Made by a program: the position numbers and the translations under genes
Assembly (NCBI GenBank): GCA_013054445.1
Contig: JAAMPI010000999.1
Location: 1-21,354, forward strand
Direction: 5' to 3'
Source of the DNA: Cudoniella acicularis
Taxonomy: Eukaryota > Ascomycota > Leotiomycetes > Helotiales > Helotiaceae
DNA: 21,354 bases
Part shown: piece after piece, positions 19,332 through 21,354 of the stretch
Layout of the letters: each line of letters opens with the position of its first letter
Position numbering within the stretch: the first letter of the stretch is position 1
The notes under the pieces: model-generated
Told to the model about the DNA's origin: nothing
The model's input: the letters and a program-made list of their open reading frames with translations, nothing else
Databases searched by the model: none

Positions 19332-20387
19332 ATGATAAGAGAAGATTTAGTAGCGAAAGAAGATTTGATAGCGGAAACGAACTCGACAACAGAAGGAGAT
19401 TCGACAACAACTTTTACAACTATGTCGCTGTCAACACTACGAACGCCGCCGCAGACCCAATATTACGATTCAGAAAGCCTTCTACTGCCTTTTCCCGACC
19501 TACAATCTTCGCAGGTCGACTGGGACAGATTTATCGACTTTGGATCGAGCATTCCGAGCCCTCTATCATTTCATGATTCTCCTTCACATAAACATGTGCC
19601 CTGGCGCCGTGTACTAGATCGCCTTGATCTTGATGAGCATATTGGCACAAGGGCTATTTCGATAGCATTTAAACTTCTTGGTTATGTGCGACAAACGTCA
19701 CACAAGAAAGGCTTTTCAGACATAAGAATACGCGTTCTTTTTGCAGAGAATGTAAAGAATTGGTCAAGAGAGAGGTTATATAAGCAGATGTTCTCGGACG
19801 AAGTTTGGGCGGTGGGCGGAGCACGCACGACCTCATATATGACAGTCAAGAAGGATGGGAGCGATAGGCTTGAGAATTCGCAGCACAAATACTCGAAGCA
19901 GGCTTTCTAGATGTTTCATAGCACAATTGTTGATGGCCGAAAAGGTCCTGCACGCTTCTAGGAGAAATGGGAAGGAACTATGGACTCTACGAAGTACGAC
20001 GCATTTATCCTTAGTCGAATTCAAACCTTCTTTCAAGAGTATAAGGATGATCACTATATTTTCATGCAGGACAATGCATCTATTTATAGGCCGTACGAAA
20101 CACGTATTTGTCTGCTCCGGCGGCATATACCTGTTTGGATCTTTCTACCTTATTCGCCAGATCTGAACCTCATTAAGCACGTATGGAATTGGATGAAGAA
20201 CTGGATACAAGATAATTATTAGCAGGCACGGTACGACACTTCTCGTATCTCTAACGAGCGTCTCAGGGTGATAATTACAGAAGCTTGGAATGCTGTGCCG
20301 GATGACTATATTGTGAGTTTGCACAATAGCTGGTGGAAGCGCTGTCAGGCTGTAATTAATGCACATGGAGGGCCTACAAAGTACTAA
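19332..20387 (+). pseudogene. Tc1-like DD34E transposase with three TAG stops
   Basis: One frame runs unbroken from ATG 19332 to TAA 20385-20387 apart from TAG at 19908-19910, 19959-19961 and 20220-20222. At all three the context calls for Trp (AF-W-MFH, RF-W-EKW, NY-W-QARY), so TGG became TAG each time. The transposase core is clear: FSDEVWA (first Asp), FMQDNASIY (second Asp, His expected where Tyr stands), and YSPDLNLIKHVWNWMK, ending WWKRCQAVINAHGGPTKY. The third catalytic position, 34 residues after the second Asp, is Lys instead of Glu (GAG to AAG). So the catalytic triad is also lost. The N-terminal part has an unusual acidic, Ser/Thr-rich start and no obvious helix-turn-helix, so the DNA-binding region may be missing. 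Terminal repeats were not found. Confidence 0.85.
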
Positions 20388-20405
20388 ATAAAATCAATAT
20401 TCTGA

Positions 20406-20958
20406 ATAGCTTCAAAATGAGTACGAAGGCGGTGAGGCCTGGTGGGCAGAGAAGTGGGTGGTTTATTTCTAGAAGAGAGGAATAGCGCTGCGTTGAAACC
20501 TTTCTTCACCGAGCTGGAAACCCACAGGCATAAACTCTTGCTAAACGCAGCTCCCTTTCCAGCAGCGAAGAACTGGAAACCTACCACCAACGAACAAAGG
20601 TTACATCCTCCTTCCTGGCTGGTGAAGTTCGGTCTTCCATTCACTGATCCGGAAAAGATGACGGATAACGATATGGCGGGCTAGGTGACGCATTTTGTCA
20701 GTGAGAGACAGCTTGCTGGGACGGAGAAAAGGGGATTTTTGACGTTGGTGCCATTAGAGGCTAGGGTGGGGGATTTGCTGGTTTGTTTTAGGGGGGTGGG
20801 TGTGCCGTTTGTGGTTAGGAGGGAGATGGGAGAAGGTGAGGGGGGATGGGGATGAAGTGTTTGAGTTGGTTGGAGAGGCATGGGTTTGGGGGTTGATGGA
20901 GGGGGAGGCTTTTATTACTGGCCAAGGAGGAGAGGAGAGATGGTTTGGTATTTGTTGA
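20406..20958 (+). pseudogene. C-terminal fragment of a HET-type protein, broken
   Basis: A plus-strand segment reads GGEAWWAEKWVVYF, then in another frame KPFFTELETHRHKLLLNAAP, KFGLPFTDPEKMTDNDMAG, a TAG at 20682-20684 (Trp expected, TGG to TAG), then FVSERQLAGTEKRGFLTLVP, RVGDLLVCFRGVGVPFVVRR. After the G6 run near 20837 it continues in a third frame as FELVGEAWVWGLMEGEAF to TGA 20956-20958. The GDLLVCF, VPFVVR and LVGEAWVWGLMEGEA motifs are typical of the C-terminus of fungal HET-domain proteins. The HET domain itself is absent upstream, where a Tc1-like relic lies. Two frame breaks and one RIP-type stop make it non-functional. Confidence 0.65.
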
Positions 20959-21125
20959 TGTTTGAGGTGAGTGAATATTAAGCAATTAGCTCTAAAAATA
21001 TAAACAAATGTCCATAAAAATACTATGAATTGTAAACATCCATTGTGCTCACAATAAGTATCTGTTAACTCCCTCCAAGTAATAGCATCTTTTATTTGAC
21101 AGCCAATTAATGCTTTTCAAGTGAC
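20959..21125. other. Short AT-rich intergenic stretch
   Basis: No gene or site is seen. It separates the HET fragment from the 3' end of the last, minus-strand gene. Confidence 0.5.
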
Positions 21126-21354
21126 CTACGGAATTAAATCTTCCGTTCCCTTCTGATACGTCATGAAATACCACCTATTATTACTCGTCTCATATATCCA
21201 CCTTTCACTCTGATCTTCATGATCAAATTCGATATGTTGCCCACGCCTAAAACTCACCACCGTCCCAGGCATCTTCCCTTTCAAATACTCCTCCCAGCGC
21301 TCCACATAAAATCCTTTAATATCCAATCCCTCTAACCCCCGAATCTTACCCAAA
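21126..21354 (-). CDS. C-terminal end of an unidentified protein, partial at right edge
   Basis: The minus-strand frame is open from the window edge to TAG at 21128-21126, giving about 75 residues. It is rich in aromatic and charged residues (VERWEEYLKGKMPGTVVSFR, QHIEFDHEDQSERWIYETS, WYFMTYQKGTEDLIP). No start codon is in the window; the first codon at the edge is TTG, so the gene continues to the right. Codon use is normal and there is no stop, so it is probably a real last exon. I do not recognise the family. Confidence 0.55.
   Translation of the reverse strand, partial: LGKIRGLEGLDIKGFYVERWEEYLKGKMPGTVVSFRRGQHIEFDHEDQSERWIYETSNNRWYFMTYQKGTEDLIP

Noticed and set aside
19855..20166. Plus-strand 103-codon frame in another phase
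   Set aside because: It is a shadow of the Tc1-like transposase frame, whose catalytic motifs fix the true phase.
1..21354. CRISPR array, rRNA or prokaryotic operon signals
   Set aside because: No regularly spaced identical repeats, no rRNA-like sequence, and gene structure with introns is clearly eukaryotic.

Overview
This window reads as a TE-rich accessory region of a filamentous ascomycete. The evidence is: genes with short GT..AG introns (49-89 nt), fungal-specific families (a HET-domain protein and a fungal multi-pass membrane family), fungal transposon types (Tad-like LINE, Tc1-like transposase, TA-flanked MITE), and several gene copies whose frame is intact but punctuated by TGG-to-TAG and CAA-to-TAA type stops, the usual mark of repeat-induced point mutation (RIP). 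The style of the families suggests Leotiomycetes or a related class, but that is only an impression.

Layout. 1-2618 (minus) is a spliced multi-pass membrane protein gene fused to a cytosolic C-terminal domain and cut by the left edge; all six visible exons join in frame. 2827-3395 is a 569-bp MITE with very long inverted repeats and TA target duplication, lying upstream of that gene. 3396-8100 is mostly decayed repeat DNA: a dispersed TGCTCA-rich repeat (4545-4741), a 5'-truncated Tad-like LINE (4920-5935, minus), AT-rich DNA, and a RIP-mutated APH-type phosphotransferase copy (6835-7545, minus) with an unidentified relic beside it.

8243-12542 is bounded by two diverged direct copies of one repeat. 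Between them lie two convergent genes: a Cys- and Trp-rich protein (8767-9612, with a clear coding continuation in another frame to 9751) and a 696-residue protein of an uncharacterised fungal family (9815-11905, minus), whose frame continues upstream to 12349 through two stops. 13207-14914 is a decayed DUF7924-family gene with eight in-frame stops and no detectable indel in its long third exon. 14915-16600 holds only dispersed repeats. 16852-19088 is a two-exon HET-domain gene, apparently intact except that no ATG is visible. 19332-20387 is a Tc1-like DD34E transposase with three TAG stops. 20406-20958 is a broken C-terminal fragment of a HET-type protein, and 21126-21354 (minus) is the end of an unidentified gene.

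How they fit together. Nothing here forms an operon-like pathway. The picture is a lineage-specific compartment in which expanded gene families (HET, DUF7924, APH, membrane family) sit among transposons and are partly silenced by RIP. The least explained part is the 8.2-12.5 kb repeat-bounded pair, with a Trp-rich tandem repeat domain, a frame break in an A-run and a 41-nt palindrome inside coding sequence.
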